This document shows positions 35,534 to 43,269 of a stretch of DNA of 64,000 bases, piece after piece (the first letter of the stretch is position 1; every line of letters starts with the position of its first letter). Source of the stretch: CAVQSS01 sp963746605 (GTDB taxonomy: Bacteria; Desulfobacterota; RBG-13-43-22); the NCBI GenBank assembly GCA_963746605.1, contig CAVVCH010000016.1, positions 1 through 64,000 on the forward strand, given 5' to 3'. Both the position numbers and the translations under genes were made by a program. The notes beneath the pieces are model-generated. The model was not told the origin of the DNA and did no database searches. It worked only from the letters and a program-made list of their open reading frames with translations.

Positions 35534-37251
35534 TAGCAATCGGATGGCCCCCGAGACTTGCTCAACAATTCCCCGGCCAGGATTTTGGTAGATTCCGAGG
35601 GAGAGGTCCCGGACAACATGCGGGCCAATTCCAGCAGCCGTTCTTCTTCGTTCAAGGCTTTGATCTCGGTAAAAGTGCGTTTGGCCTTTATCTTTTTGAT
35701 GACCTGGTAGTGGCTGTCGGCAAAGGCGGCGATTTGAGGCAGATGGGTGATACACAAAACCTGATGAACCCGGGCCAACTGTTTCAGTTTACGCCCGACC
35801 TTTTCGCCCAGGCTGCCGCCGATCCCGGCATCCACTTCGTCAAAAATCAGGGTTTCGGTCACCCCGCTTTGCGAAAGCAATCCTTTGAGCACCAGGAGGA
35901 TCCTGGACAATTCTCCCCCCGAGGCGATGCGCGCCAACGGACGAAGTCCCTCGCCGGGATTGGGGGCCAGCAGAAATTCCCCCTTTTCCAAACCCTCCGG
36001 AGTCAGCAGTCGGCCTCCATACGAAAATACCGATTCGGTCTGCGGATCAACGGCCGGCCGGGTGAACTGGATCTCAAAGCGACACCCGGAAAGGCCCAAT
36101 TCCTTGAATTCCTCCTCGACCAGGTGGATCAGGCGCCTGGCGCTTTCGCGGCGCCGGACCGAGAGACCCTCGGAGATTTCGAACAAGGTCCGACGCCGGT
36201 CTTCCACGGCCTCTTCCAGCGCGCTCCGGCGTTGGCTGCTGTCCTCCAGATCTTTCAACTGTCCTTCCAGGGAGGCCGAATAATCCAAAATCGCTTGGGA
36301 GGTTGGACCGTACTTGGCCGCTAAACGCTGGAACTGTTGAAGCCGGTCCTCCACCTCCTCCAAGGTCCGGGGATCGAAAACCAACCCCTGCTCGTAATCG
36401 CGGAGCGCGATCCCGATTTCCGATAATTCCGCTCCCAGGCTATCCAGGGCCTGCCGGCTCGGTTCCAGGGTAGAATCGATCACGGCGACCGAACGCACCA
36501 ACTCCTTTACCCGCCCCAGCAGGTTGGAAAGGGAATGGTCCGAACCGTCCAGGATTTCCCGGGCCTGATGGATTTTTTCCCAGATCTTCTCCGCCTGGCG
36601 CATGACCTCCTTGCGTCGGCGCAATTCCTGTTCTTCCCCGGGTTTGATTTGGGCCTGGCGAATCTCCTGAATCTGAAAATTCCAAAGTTCCTTCAGGTCA
36701 CTTCGTTGCCGGGCCTCTTCCTTGAGCTTTTCCAGCAGACGAACCTGCCTTTCCAATTCCTCATAGCCTTCTTTGACCTGCAGGCGGAGATCTTCCAGGT
36801 CGGCAAAACAGTCCAGAAAAGCAAGATGTTGATTCGGGTTTAAAAGGGTTTGGTATTCATGCTGGTTGGAAATGCTGATCAGCGTGCGGGTTTGCTGGAC
36901 CAACTGGTTCAAACCGGCGACCTGCCCGTTAATCCAGGCCCGGCTTTTACCGGAACCTTGGATGCTGCGGCGAAGCAGCAACTGGGATTCACCTGGGAAT
37001 TCAGGGGGAGAAGACCCGACCTTGCGGGCGCCGCGGGTTTCCGGTTGAAATAGGGCTGAAACGTTGGCTTCCGCCGTTCCCTGGCGGATCACCTCCGCCG
37101 TGGCCTTCTGCCCCAAAAGAAGATTCACGGCCTTGATGATAATTGATTTGCCGGCCCCGGTTTCTCCGGAGAGGATGTTGAGACCGGGGCCGAAGGCAAT
37201 ATCCAGATTTTCGATCAGGGCCAGATTTTGGATTTGTAACAGCTCCAGCAT
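35533..37251 (-). CDS. recN: DNA repair protein RecN
   Basis: 572 residues, usual length. N-terminal LQIQNLALIENLDIAFGPGL and Walker A LSGETGAGKSIIIKAVNLLL; coiled-coil arms between about residues 150 and 370; C-terminal signature RIASGGELSRILLVLKGLL, Walker B TLIFDEVDAGIGGSLGEKVG and THLPQIAAFADSHYQV. It is an SMC-like ATPase acting in double-strand break repair. It reads into the phosphorylase gene downstream. Confidence 0.95.
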   Translation of the reverse strand: MLELLQIQNLALIENLDIAFGPGLNILSGETGAGKSIIIKAVNLLLGQKATAEVIRQGTAEANVSALFQPETRGARKVGSSPPEFPGESQLLLRRSIQGSGKSRAWINGQVAGLNQLVQQTRTLISISNQHEYQTLLNPNQHLAFLDCFADLEDLRLQVKEGYEELERQVRLLEKLKEEARQRSDLKELWNFQIQEIRQAQIKPGEEQELRRRKEVMRQAEKIWEKIHQAREILDGSDHSLSNLLGRVKELVRSVAVIDSTLEPSRQALDSLGAELSEIGIALRDYEQGLVFDPRTLEEVEDRLQQFQRLAAKYGPTSQAILDYSASLEGQLKDLEDSSQRRSALEEAVEDRRRTLFEISEGLSVRRRESARRLIHLVEEEFKELGLSGCRFEIQFTRPAVDPQTESVFSYGGRLLTPEGLEKGEFLLAPNPGEGLRPLARIASGGELSRILLVLKGLLSQSGVTETLIFDEVDAGIGGSLGEKVGRKLKQLARVHQVLCITHLPQIAAFADSHYQVIKKIKAKRTFTEIKALNEEERLLELARMLSGTSPSESTKILAGELLSKSRGPSDC

Positions 37252-37322
37252 GGGCCGCGTCCCGGCTAAAGGGTATTGGGCATCTTAACCGCCTGGGCGG
37301 TTCGAACCGAAACCATAAAAAA

Positions 37323-37356
37323 AGGCCCTCCAAAAGACGATGCCATTCGAGGGCCT
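37323..37356 (-). terminator. rho-independent terminator of the cold-shock gene
   Basis: AGGCCCTC (37323-37330) pairs with GAGGGCCT (37349-37356); on the minus strand the stem is followed by a run of seven T (37317-37323). Downstream of the csp stop. Confidence 0.8.
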
Positions 37357-37381
37357 GGTGTTTCCGATGTTCGGGGGATTG

Positions 37382-37585
37382 CTAAACCTTCATAACATTC
37401 GCGGCCTGCAACCCCTTATCCCCATCCTTGATTTCAAACTCCACATCCTGCCCTTGCTTAAGCGTCTTGAACCCATCACTCTGGATGGCGGTGTAGTGAA
37501 CAAAGACGTCGGATCCGCCCTCCCGTTCAATAAATCCAAACCCCTTGGCATCGTTAAACCATTTCACCTTCCCTCGACTCATCAT
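37382..37585 (-). CDS. cspA: cold-shock protein (CspA family)
   Basis: 67 residues: one OB-fold with RNP1 KGFGFIE and RNP2 DVFVHYTAI, MSRGKVKWFNDAKGFGFIER at the start, and VEFEIKDGDKGLQAANVMKV at the end. It binds single-stranded RNA/DNA and melts RNA structure. AAGGAGGGAG precedes ATG 37585 (a second ATG follows immediately). Flanked by terminators on both sides (37323-37356, and 37650-37681 upstream), so it is monocistronic. Confidence 0.95.
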   Translation of the reverse strand: MMSRGKVKWFNDAKGFGFIEREGGSDVFVHYTAIQSDGFKTLKQGQDVEFEIKDGDKGLQAANVMKV

Positions 37586-37649
37586 GATACTCCCTCCTTA
37601 AAAATAAACTACACGGATGAAATCTCCGTTACTGCGGGCAGGATAAAAA

Positions 37650-37681
37650 AAGGTAAAAAAGCGACGTCACCTTTTTACCTT
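37650..37681 (-). terminator. rho-independent terminator of the minor-pilin operon
   Basis: AAGGTAAAAA (37650-37659) pairs with TTTTTACCTT (37672-37681); on the minus strand the stem runs into a T-rich tract (TTTTTTTATCC). It lies downstream of the last pilin gene. Confidence 0.8.
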
Positions 37682-37782
37682 GGTTAAGAGCTGGGATTCA
37701 TAAATAGAAATCAAAAACCTCAATAAGTCGCTATTTAACTTGCTTTAAACAGCATGTCAAGATTTTTTTTCATCTCCGGCGG

Positions 37783-38913
37783 CTAAAGCTGCAGCCACCC
37801 CTTGAGCGTGAATTCCCCTTTCAGCGGCGGATGGGGCAAATAAAGATTATCGATCCGGTCGGAACGCCGGAAGCTCAAAGGCCCCGAGGAGTGGATGGAA
37901 CCCCGGCTGACGATCAGGCCCTCCAAGCTGCCGCCGACCGGCGGGATGAACGCCCCTCCCGACCAGAATACACCTGCCGCTTCCGCGGCCGCGGCCAGGA
38001 CGATATCCCCGCCGGCCAGGAAGGCCACATTCAGTTTCTGGTCTCCGTTTAACCGGGCTGTTCCTTTAAAGGTGATTTTACCGGTGCTCACTAAGGTGAT
38101 CCCGCTTAATTCCTCTCCCTGAAGCGTTACCTCCCCGTCCACGAATAATAGAGTTCCCTGTTGATCTCCGGTCAGTTTCAGGGTCTGGGAACCGGCGAAG
38201 TAATGGTTCCCTTTCTCCTGGGCCTGCCCCCGCAGACGTTCAAAATCCGTCGGTTGAAGGACGGGTACTTCCCAGGCCTGTCGATAGTCGCTGCGGAGGG
38301 GATCCGCGGATTGACTGACCGTGAAGTGCTGCTGCCGCAGACCATCGACCAACGCCGGTTCCAGGCTGAATCCCTGATTGGCATGGATATCGGTCTGTAA
38401 TTGGGGAGTCCCCGCCAATTGCAGGGATCCGGCGGTTAACATTCCGATTCGGAAGGGAGGGGTGACTTCCTGAACCCCGCCGCTAAAGACTCCCAGGATG
38501 GTGGCCCTGATTCGGGCCGATGTTTGATTGAGGGGATCGAAGGCCTGAACAACCAACTCAACAAATCCAGGAACTGTTCCCGGATCGTAGCGCAGGGACT
38601 CCACCCAAAGCTTAAACTGTTTCCAATTGGCTTGCGCCGGCTCCGTCAACGGCAGCGCGATTTCGGAACCGTTTTTCTTCAAGAGGAAAAGGTCGGGATG
38701 GCCGCGAAAATCGGCCAAGAGGGTCTGAATCCCGGCCTCGGCCGCGTAGAGGACCTGCTGGCTATCCCGATAATGCCCCATGATCTTCAGGTCTGCCCCG
38801 GACACCAGGAAGGCCGTGGTTCCGAAGATGATTAACCCCAGCATGGCCAGCAAAACCGTGACCAGGGCCGCGCCCTTTTCCTGATTTCTGCTGTCTTTTC
38901 TATGCCGATTCAA
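37783..38913 (-). CDS. PilX-like pilus assembly protein
   Basis: 376 residues. N-terminal NQEKGAALVTVLLAMLGLII with one transmembrane helix, then DLKIMGHYRDSQQVLYAAEA, the PilX N-domain pattern (N-terminal helix with AEAG). The rest is beta-rich with repeated short strands (LKLTGDQQGTLLFVDGEVTL, LNVAFLAGGDIVLAAAAEAA), resembling a parallel-beta adhesin-like domain. It overlaps the pilW-like gene by 4 bp (ATGA). Probably a minor component at the pilus tip. Confidence 0.75.
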   Translation of the reverse strand: MNRHRKDSRNQEKGAALVTVLLAMLGLIIFGTTAFLVSGADLKIMGHYRDSQQVLYAAEAGIQTLLADFRGHPDLFLLKKNGSEIALPLTEPAQANWKQFKLWVESLRYDPGTVPGFVELVVQAFDPLNQTSARIRATILGVFSGGVQEVTPPFRIGMLTAGSLQLAGTPQLQTDIHANQGFSLEPALVDGLRQQHFTVSQSADPLRSDYRQAWEVPVLQPTDFERLRGQAQEKGNHYFAGSQTLKLTGDQQGTLLFVDGEVTLQGEELSGITLVSTGKITFKGTARLNGDQKLNVAFLAGGDIVLAAAAEAAGVFWSGGAFIPPVGGSLEGLIVSRGSIHSSGPLSFRRSDRIDNLYLPHPPLKGEFTLKGWLQL

Positions 38914-39830
38914 TTCCGTCTCCTTACCTGTGAGGTTAACAGCAATCGCTGCCCTTCCCTTTCAGCGGCCGTTTCCCTCCCCGGCTCCAAAAGGGCGCCG
39001 ATTTCCAGATCATAGGACCCGTTCGGTCCCGATTTAATTTTCAAATGAGAGATATCTTCCGCCACCGGCTCAAATCCACCGGCGTTGATTTTTCGTTTCA
39101 ACACCGGCCTGCCCGCCTCATGGAAATCCCCGGCCGAGTCGTTCTGGTCGGTAAAGACGGCGTAACTGACCAGGCTCACTTCACCCACCTCCGTTCCGGA
39201 GGGTTGGGCCTGTTTCAATCCCTGCCATCCTGGGACCGCAGGATCGACATCCACCGTCAGGCTTCGACCACTGATCGCCCTGACCAGGGCAAATTGAGGA
39301 GGCTTCCCCACATAAACGACATCTCCTACCCGATACTGGTCGCTGACCTCGGAAGCAGATAAAGACAGGGTTAACATATTTCCTCCGGCCAGGACCTCCT
39401 GAGTTAGAACGGCCGGATTGTTTTCACTAGGCAGGACCGTCAGGATGGAAAGAACATCCGGATGAACCCCGCCGGAGACGATGGTCACCGGTTCCTTGAG
39501 GTTTACCTCCAAGGGATACTTGGGGAGATACCCATCCGGGACCCCCAGGTCGGTGATCAGCCGTTGCGCCCCTTCCCCATCGGGATAGGCGGCCAGTCGC
39601 AGGTCGCGGCTGATCATTTCCAGGGAGGCCCGGAGGACCTGCTGGCGATTCACTTTTCGATCCTGCTGTCTGAAGGCGTCGGCTTGATGGATGAACAGCC
39701 CATAGGTTAACCCCAGGATCGAGACGATCAGCCCCATGGCCACCAACAGTTCCACAAGCTGAAAGCCAACGGCGTTTTTGATTCGGCAGCGGACCGTTCC
39801 CTGAACCTCATCCCCTGGAATCCGGACCAT
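38910..39830 (-). CDS. PilW-like prepilin
   Basis: 306 residues. Type IV prepilin signal near residues 20-35: RIKNAVG|FQLVELLVAMGLIVS, where cleavage precedes F. The consensus is GFTLVE, so Q replaces T. A hydrophobic helix, ASLEMISRDLRLAAYPDGEG (PilW-type) and a long beta-rich domain follow. Located between the fimT-like and pilX-like genes, as in minor-pilin operons that prime pilus assembly. Confidence 0.8.
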   Translation of the reverse strand: MVRIPGDEVQGTVRCRIKNAVGFQLVELLVAMGLIVSILGLTYGLFIHQADAFRQQDRKVNRQQVLRASLEMISRDLRLAAYPDGEGAQRLITDLGVPDGYLPKYPLEVNLKEPVTIVSGGVHPDVLSILTVLPSENNPAVLTQEVLAGGNMLTLSLSASEVSDQYRVGDVVYVGKPPQFALVRAISGRSLTVDVDPAVPGWQGLKQAQPSGTEVGEVSLVSYAVFTDQNDSAGDFHEAGRPVLKRKINAGGFEPVAEDISHLKIKSGPNGSYDLEIGALLEPGRETAAEREGQRLLLTSQVRRRN

Positions 39831-39854
39831 TTCTTTTCCTCCTCTTTTGGAAAT

Positions 39855-40325
39855 TCATTGCACTTTAACCCTTCCTTGCGATGAAATAGTGATCAACTTC
39901 AGTCGTTCCCCGATCTTCAGGCGAATGGAGGCCCCGGTTGCCGTCCCCCTCGGGTAAAAAACAGGGTTGAAGCTGCTGCTCAACAGATCCACCCCCGGAT
40001 GGTGATAGGGATTATTTAGGTTATTGAATTCTCGGGGGATTCCCTCCGGAATTCCCGGCCAGGAAACGCCCCCGGAGGAGGAAGCCTTCTCGAGGTGATA
40101 GGATTCTTGGCCCGGGGAAAAAACTATTCGGTAAGGGCGGTTTTGGGCAATGGCCATCATCCGGGCCGTCTGGATATCCAGGACGATATCCTTGACGGCT
40201 CCCTGCAAATGGAAAGACGGATAAAGGTCCCGGAAACCAAAACCGACCAGAGCCGCCAGGAGACTGATTAATCCCATGGTGACGACGATTTCCAGGAGGG
40301 TCATTCCTCCGGCTGGGTTCCTCAT
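39855..40325 (-). CDS. GspH/FimT-like pseudopilin
   Basis: 156 residues from ATG 40325, with GAGAGGAAGG upstream (a longer frame from 40364 lacks a good site). Prepilin motif MRNPAGG|MTLLEIVVTMGL (M at +1, E at +5), then AVKDIVLDIQTARMMAIAQN, the GspH/FimT family region, and VFYPRGTATGASIRLKIGER. A minor pilin at the head of the minor-pilin operon. Confidence 0.82.
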   Translation of the reverse strand: MRNPAGGMTLLEIVVTMGLISLLAALVGFGFRDLYPSFHLQGAVKDIVLDIQTARMMAIAQNRPYRIVFSPGQESYHLEKASSSGGVSWPGIPEGIPREFNNLNNPYHHPGVDLLSSSFNPVFYPRGTATGASIRLKIGERLKLITISSQGRVKVQ

Positions 40326-40398
40326 CCCTTCCTCTCCGTAAGCGCTAGGTTGGATTATAAACATTCAAAGCCACATGTATGCCGGTTGAGAGTGTTTT

Positions 40399-40547
40399 AA
40401 AAGATGAACGTCGAACATCGAACATCGAACGTCGAATGTAAAAAGATAAAGAACCAGGAACAGGTATTTTATGTTCGGTATTGGATGAATGTTTGTTTCT
40501 CATTCGATGTTGAACGTTCGATGTTGGATGTTCGATGTTCATCTTTT
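40399..40547. repeat. long inverted repeat built of GAACATC units
   Basis: The left arm (40399-40438, AAAAGATGAACGTCGAACAT and on) is complementary to the right arm ending CGATGTTCATCTTTT (40501-40547), which carries a 7-nt insertion. Each arm repeats the 10-bp unit CGAACATCGA with drift. It lies between the prepilin peptidase and fimT-like genes. Confidence 0.8.
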
Positions 40548-40666
40548 CAATAATCCTGCCGCAGTCCATCCGGTCGCCTAAAAGGACATGGCGCTTATGG
40601 CTTTCCCTCCAGGGACGAAAGACCTCCCCGAAGGAACGACGGCAATTCTGCGGATGGTTTTTGGAG

Positions 40667-41473
40667 TTAACGCGGGATGGAAAGGGAAGAGAAATTTAGA
40701 TACCAGGCGATGAGCTCGGGCCCTCGGAAAAGATGGATCAGGGCGCCTAAAGCGAGGAAGGGCCCAAAAGGCAACGCATGGGTTCGCCCTTTTTTCCAGA
40801 CCAGAATCAGGGCGATCCCCAGGAGGCTGCCGATCAGCGAGGCCAGGACCACGGTGACCAGGACGCCGGTCCAGCCTAAAAAGGCGCCGATCATGGCCAA
40901 TAATTTGATATCTCCCCCGCCCATGCCTTCCCTTTTGGCCAGCAGTTCGTAGCCTGTGGCCAGGAGGTATAAGAAACCGCCTCCAACCAATAACCCGATC
41001 AGAGAGGATTTCCATCCGGGATTTCCCGTTAACCAGGATAATCCCAGGCCCACGACCAGACCCGGCAGCGAAATGACATCCGGAATGATTTGGTGCTCCC
41101 AATCGATAAAGGTGACCACCACCAGGGCTCCGGCCAACACAGCACCCTGAAGGAACGACCAGGAAACTCCAAAACGCCAGACCAGAGCGATCATCAGCAA
41201 GGCCGTGAGAAGTTCGATCAGAGGATACCGGTAAGCGATGGGTTGTTGGCAGTGACGGCATGATCCCTTTAATAGCAAGAAGCTTACCAGAGGGATATTC
41301 TCCCAGGGAGACAGGGCCTGCCCGCAATGAGGACAATGCGATCCCGGCCAAACGACGGACTCTTCCCGGGGCAGCCGATAAATACAGACATTGAAAAAAC
41401 TGCCCAAGACCAGGCCCAACAGGCCGACCAGACAATAGACTATTATCGGCAAACCGTTGCCCAGAGATACCAT
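40667..41473 (-). CDS. pilD: type IV prepilin peptidase / N-methyltransferase
   Basis: 268 residues. N-terminal zinc-binding and methyltransferase part: CIYRLPREESVVWPGSHCPH with CPHC and CRHC pairs. Aspartyl protease motifs: VVTFIDWEHQIIPD (first catalytic Asp) and GMGGGDIKLLAMIGAFLGW (second, GxGxxD). Six or more transmembrane helices. It cleaves and methylates prepilins such as the FimT- and PilW-like proteins next to it. Confidence 0.94.
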   Translation of the reverse strand: MVSLGNGLPIIVYCLVGLLGLVLGSFFNVCIYRLPREESVVWPGSHCPHCGQALSPWENIPLVSFLLLKGSCRHCQQPIAYRYPLIELLTALLMIALVWRFGVSWSFLQGAVLAGALVVVTFIDWEHQIIPDVISLPGLVVGLGLSWLTGNPGWKSSLIGLLVGGGFLYLLATGYELLAKREGMGGGDIKLLAMIGAFLGWTGVLVTVVLASLIGSLLGIALILVWKKGRTHALPFGPFLALGALIHLFRGPELIAWYLNFSSLSIPR

Positions 41474-41622
41474 GGAATTAACCTTTACCTAATTTTAATG
41501 AATTTGACAATACCTTTGGATCTCGGTACTATCATACCAGCTATCGGGAAGTAACTTTACAGCTTTGTGAACCGTTTACCTTATCGAATCCGCCGCCGGC
41601 GCGCTGTGAAAGGGGAAGGGTT

Positions 41623-42231
41623 ATGATCTACCGAATCAACCCGCAAAATCCACAAAAAAGGCTGATTGCTAAAGCGGTGGACATCCTCAAGACCGGAGGG
41701 GTGATCGCCTACCCGACCGACACCATTTACGGTTTTGGCTGCGACATCTTGAATAAAAAAGCGATCCAGCGGATTTATCAGATCAAAAAACGGGATCGCT
41801 CCAAACCCTTCAGTTTCATCTGCTCCGACCTGAAGAATATCAGCGAATACGCCCAAGTGACCGATTATGCCTATAAGACCATGAAGCGCCTACTGCCGGG
41901 CCCCTATACCTTCATCCTGCCGGGAACCAAACTGGTGCCTAAGATCATGCAGACCAAAAGGAAAACCGTGGGCATCCGGGTTCCCAATAATAATATCTGC
42001 CTGGCCATTGTCGAGGCCTTAGGCCATCCGATTATCAGCACCAGCGTCGGGTGGTCGGGCCGGGAGGTTTTAAGCGACCCCCAACAAATCGAAGAAACCT
42101 TCGGTCCCCAGATAGAACTCACGATTGACGGTGGAATTCTGCCCAACCAGCCTTCCAGTATCATCTCACTGCTGGATGATCTGCCGGAAGTCATTCGGGC
42201 CGGCCTGGGCGAGGTGAGTCAGTTCCTGTAA
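41623..42231 (+). CDS. YciO/Sua5-family threonylcarbamoyl-AMP synthase-like protein
   Basis: 202 residues. LKTGGVIAYPTDTIYGFGCD (ATP/threonine-binding KxR/SxN family start), IYQIKKRDRSKPFSFICSDL, LLPGPYTFILPGTKLVPKIM, TVGIRVPNNNICLAIVEALG and PIISTSVGWSGREV. It belongs to the YciO/TsaC group, where TsaC makes threonylcarbamoyl-AMP for tRNA t6A37. The shorter length and the IKKRDRSKP motif favour YciO over TsaC. AAGGGGAAGG precedes the ATG. It overlaps sppA by 13 bp, convergently. Confidence 0.9.
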   Translation: MIYRINPQNPQKRLIAKAVDILKTGGVIAYPTDTIYGFGCDILNKKAIQRIYQIKKRDRSKPFSFICSDLKNISEYAQVTDYAYKTMKRLLPGPYTFILPGTKLVPKIMQTKRKTVGIRVPNNNICLAIVEALGHPIISTSVGWSGREVLSDPQQIEETFGPQIELTIDGGILPNQPSSIISLLDDLPEVIRAGLGEVSQFL

Positions 42232-43124
42232 AAGGTTGGCGGGACCCACATCAAGTCGAAAGAGGTTCCGGTCAGCGGAAGGTTTTCTCGGATCTCCCCC
42301 ATGACCCGGTTTAAGATGAGATCCCAGAGAGAAAACTTCTTTTTCTCGGGATAGACCAGCTTTACATCTCCACTGATTCGGGCCATTTTCTTGGTCAATT
42401 CCACCGTGTCTTCCAGGCTTCCCAGTTCATCCACCAGTCCCAGGGCTTTGGCCTGTTCCCCGGTGAATATTCTCCCGTCGGCGATCTTTTCCACCTCGGG
42501 TCTGGGCAAGCGCCGGGCTTCCGCCACTATGTCTACAAACTGCCGATGGACATTCTGGATCACCCCTTCCAGCAGCCGACGCTCTTCAGGCTTCATCTTT
42601 CGCACCGGGGACCCGATATCCTTAAAGGCCCCGCTTTTGACCACTTCCAGGGAAACACCTATTTTATGCATCAATTCCTGAAAATTGGAAAATTCCATCA
42701 CTACGCCGATGCTGCCGGTCAAGGTCCCCGGATTGGCCACAATCCGATTTCCGGCCGCGGCGATATAGTATCCTCCGGAGGCAGCGACATTGCCCATGGA
42801 TATTACGACTTTCTTCTTAGGTAGGGTCCGGACGATTTCCCGATAGATCTCCTGGGAGGCGGCTACGCTGCCACCCGGCGAATCAACCCGAACGATGATG
42901 GCCTTGATGCGATCGTCTTTTCGATATTTTTTAAGGAGCTCCACCGGGTTCTTCGCGTCCAGGATAATCCCCCGAATGGCGACCACCCCGATGCGGGGTT
43001 CGCTCTTCCAGGACCGATCCTCATCGAACCAGAAAACGATAGCCGAACCTAAGATCGCCAGTCCCGCCAAAGACAGCAGGACCATGAGCAGACCGTAAAG
43101 AACCGGATATCTGTGTTTGGTCAT
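42219..43124 (-). CDS. sppA: signal peptide peptidase SppA (S49)
   Basis: 301 residues, the short single-domain form. An N-terminal membrane anchor (VLYGLLMVLLSLAGLAILGS), then RIGVVAIRGIILDAKNPVEL, IIVRVDSPGGSVAASQEIYR, the Ser nucleophile in MGNVAASGGYYIAAAGNRIV and IGVVMEFSNFQELM, with the Lys-containing RIFTGEQAKALGLVDELGSL. It degrades cleaved signal peptides. Last gene of the hisC-cmk-rpsA-sppA run on this strand. Confidence 0.93.
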   Translation of the reverse strand: MTKHRYPVLYGLLMVLLSLAGLAILGSAIVFWFDEDRSWKSEPRIGVVAIRGIILDAKNPVELLKKYRKDDRIKAIIVRVDSPGGSVAASQEIYREIVRTLPKKKVVISMGNVAASGGYYIAAAGNRIVANPGTLTGSIGVVMEFSNFQELMHKIGVSLEVVKSGAFKDIGSPVRKMKPEERRLLEGVIQNVHRQFVDIVAEARRLPRPEVEKIADGRIFTGEQAKALGLVDELGSLEDTVELTKKMARISGDVKLVYPEKKKFSLWDLILNRVMGEIRENLPLTGTSFDLMWVPPTFYRN

Positions 43125-43269
43125 AGGATAATCGGAGACGGACCGGAGAGGCTCTTTTCGAACTCCTCAGCAGTGAAAGGACGGCGGATAAAAAGGGGTC
43201 CTCCCCCCTAGGCCGGTCTTACTAGCCCTCAGGGGGAAATCTAGTTAGGTGATGAAGGCCGTTCCCGGT

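Noticed and set aside
34796..35755. Longer start for the nucleoside phosphorylase
   Set aside because: The first 74 codons lie inside recN in another frame; ATG 35533 overlapping the recN stop is the natural start.
40399..40547. Possible CRISPR-like array from repeated CGAACATC words
   Set aside because: Units are contiguous 10-bp drifted words in two complementary arms with no unique spacers.
40578..41435. 285-codon minus-strand open frame
   Set aside because: Alternative frame of pilD, which has clear peptidase motifs.
43125..43269. Possible terminator between rpsA and sppA (GGGG/CCCC with T5)
   Set aside because: The stem is only about four pairs and the genes look co-transcribed; too weak to list.
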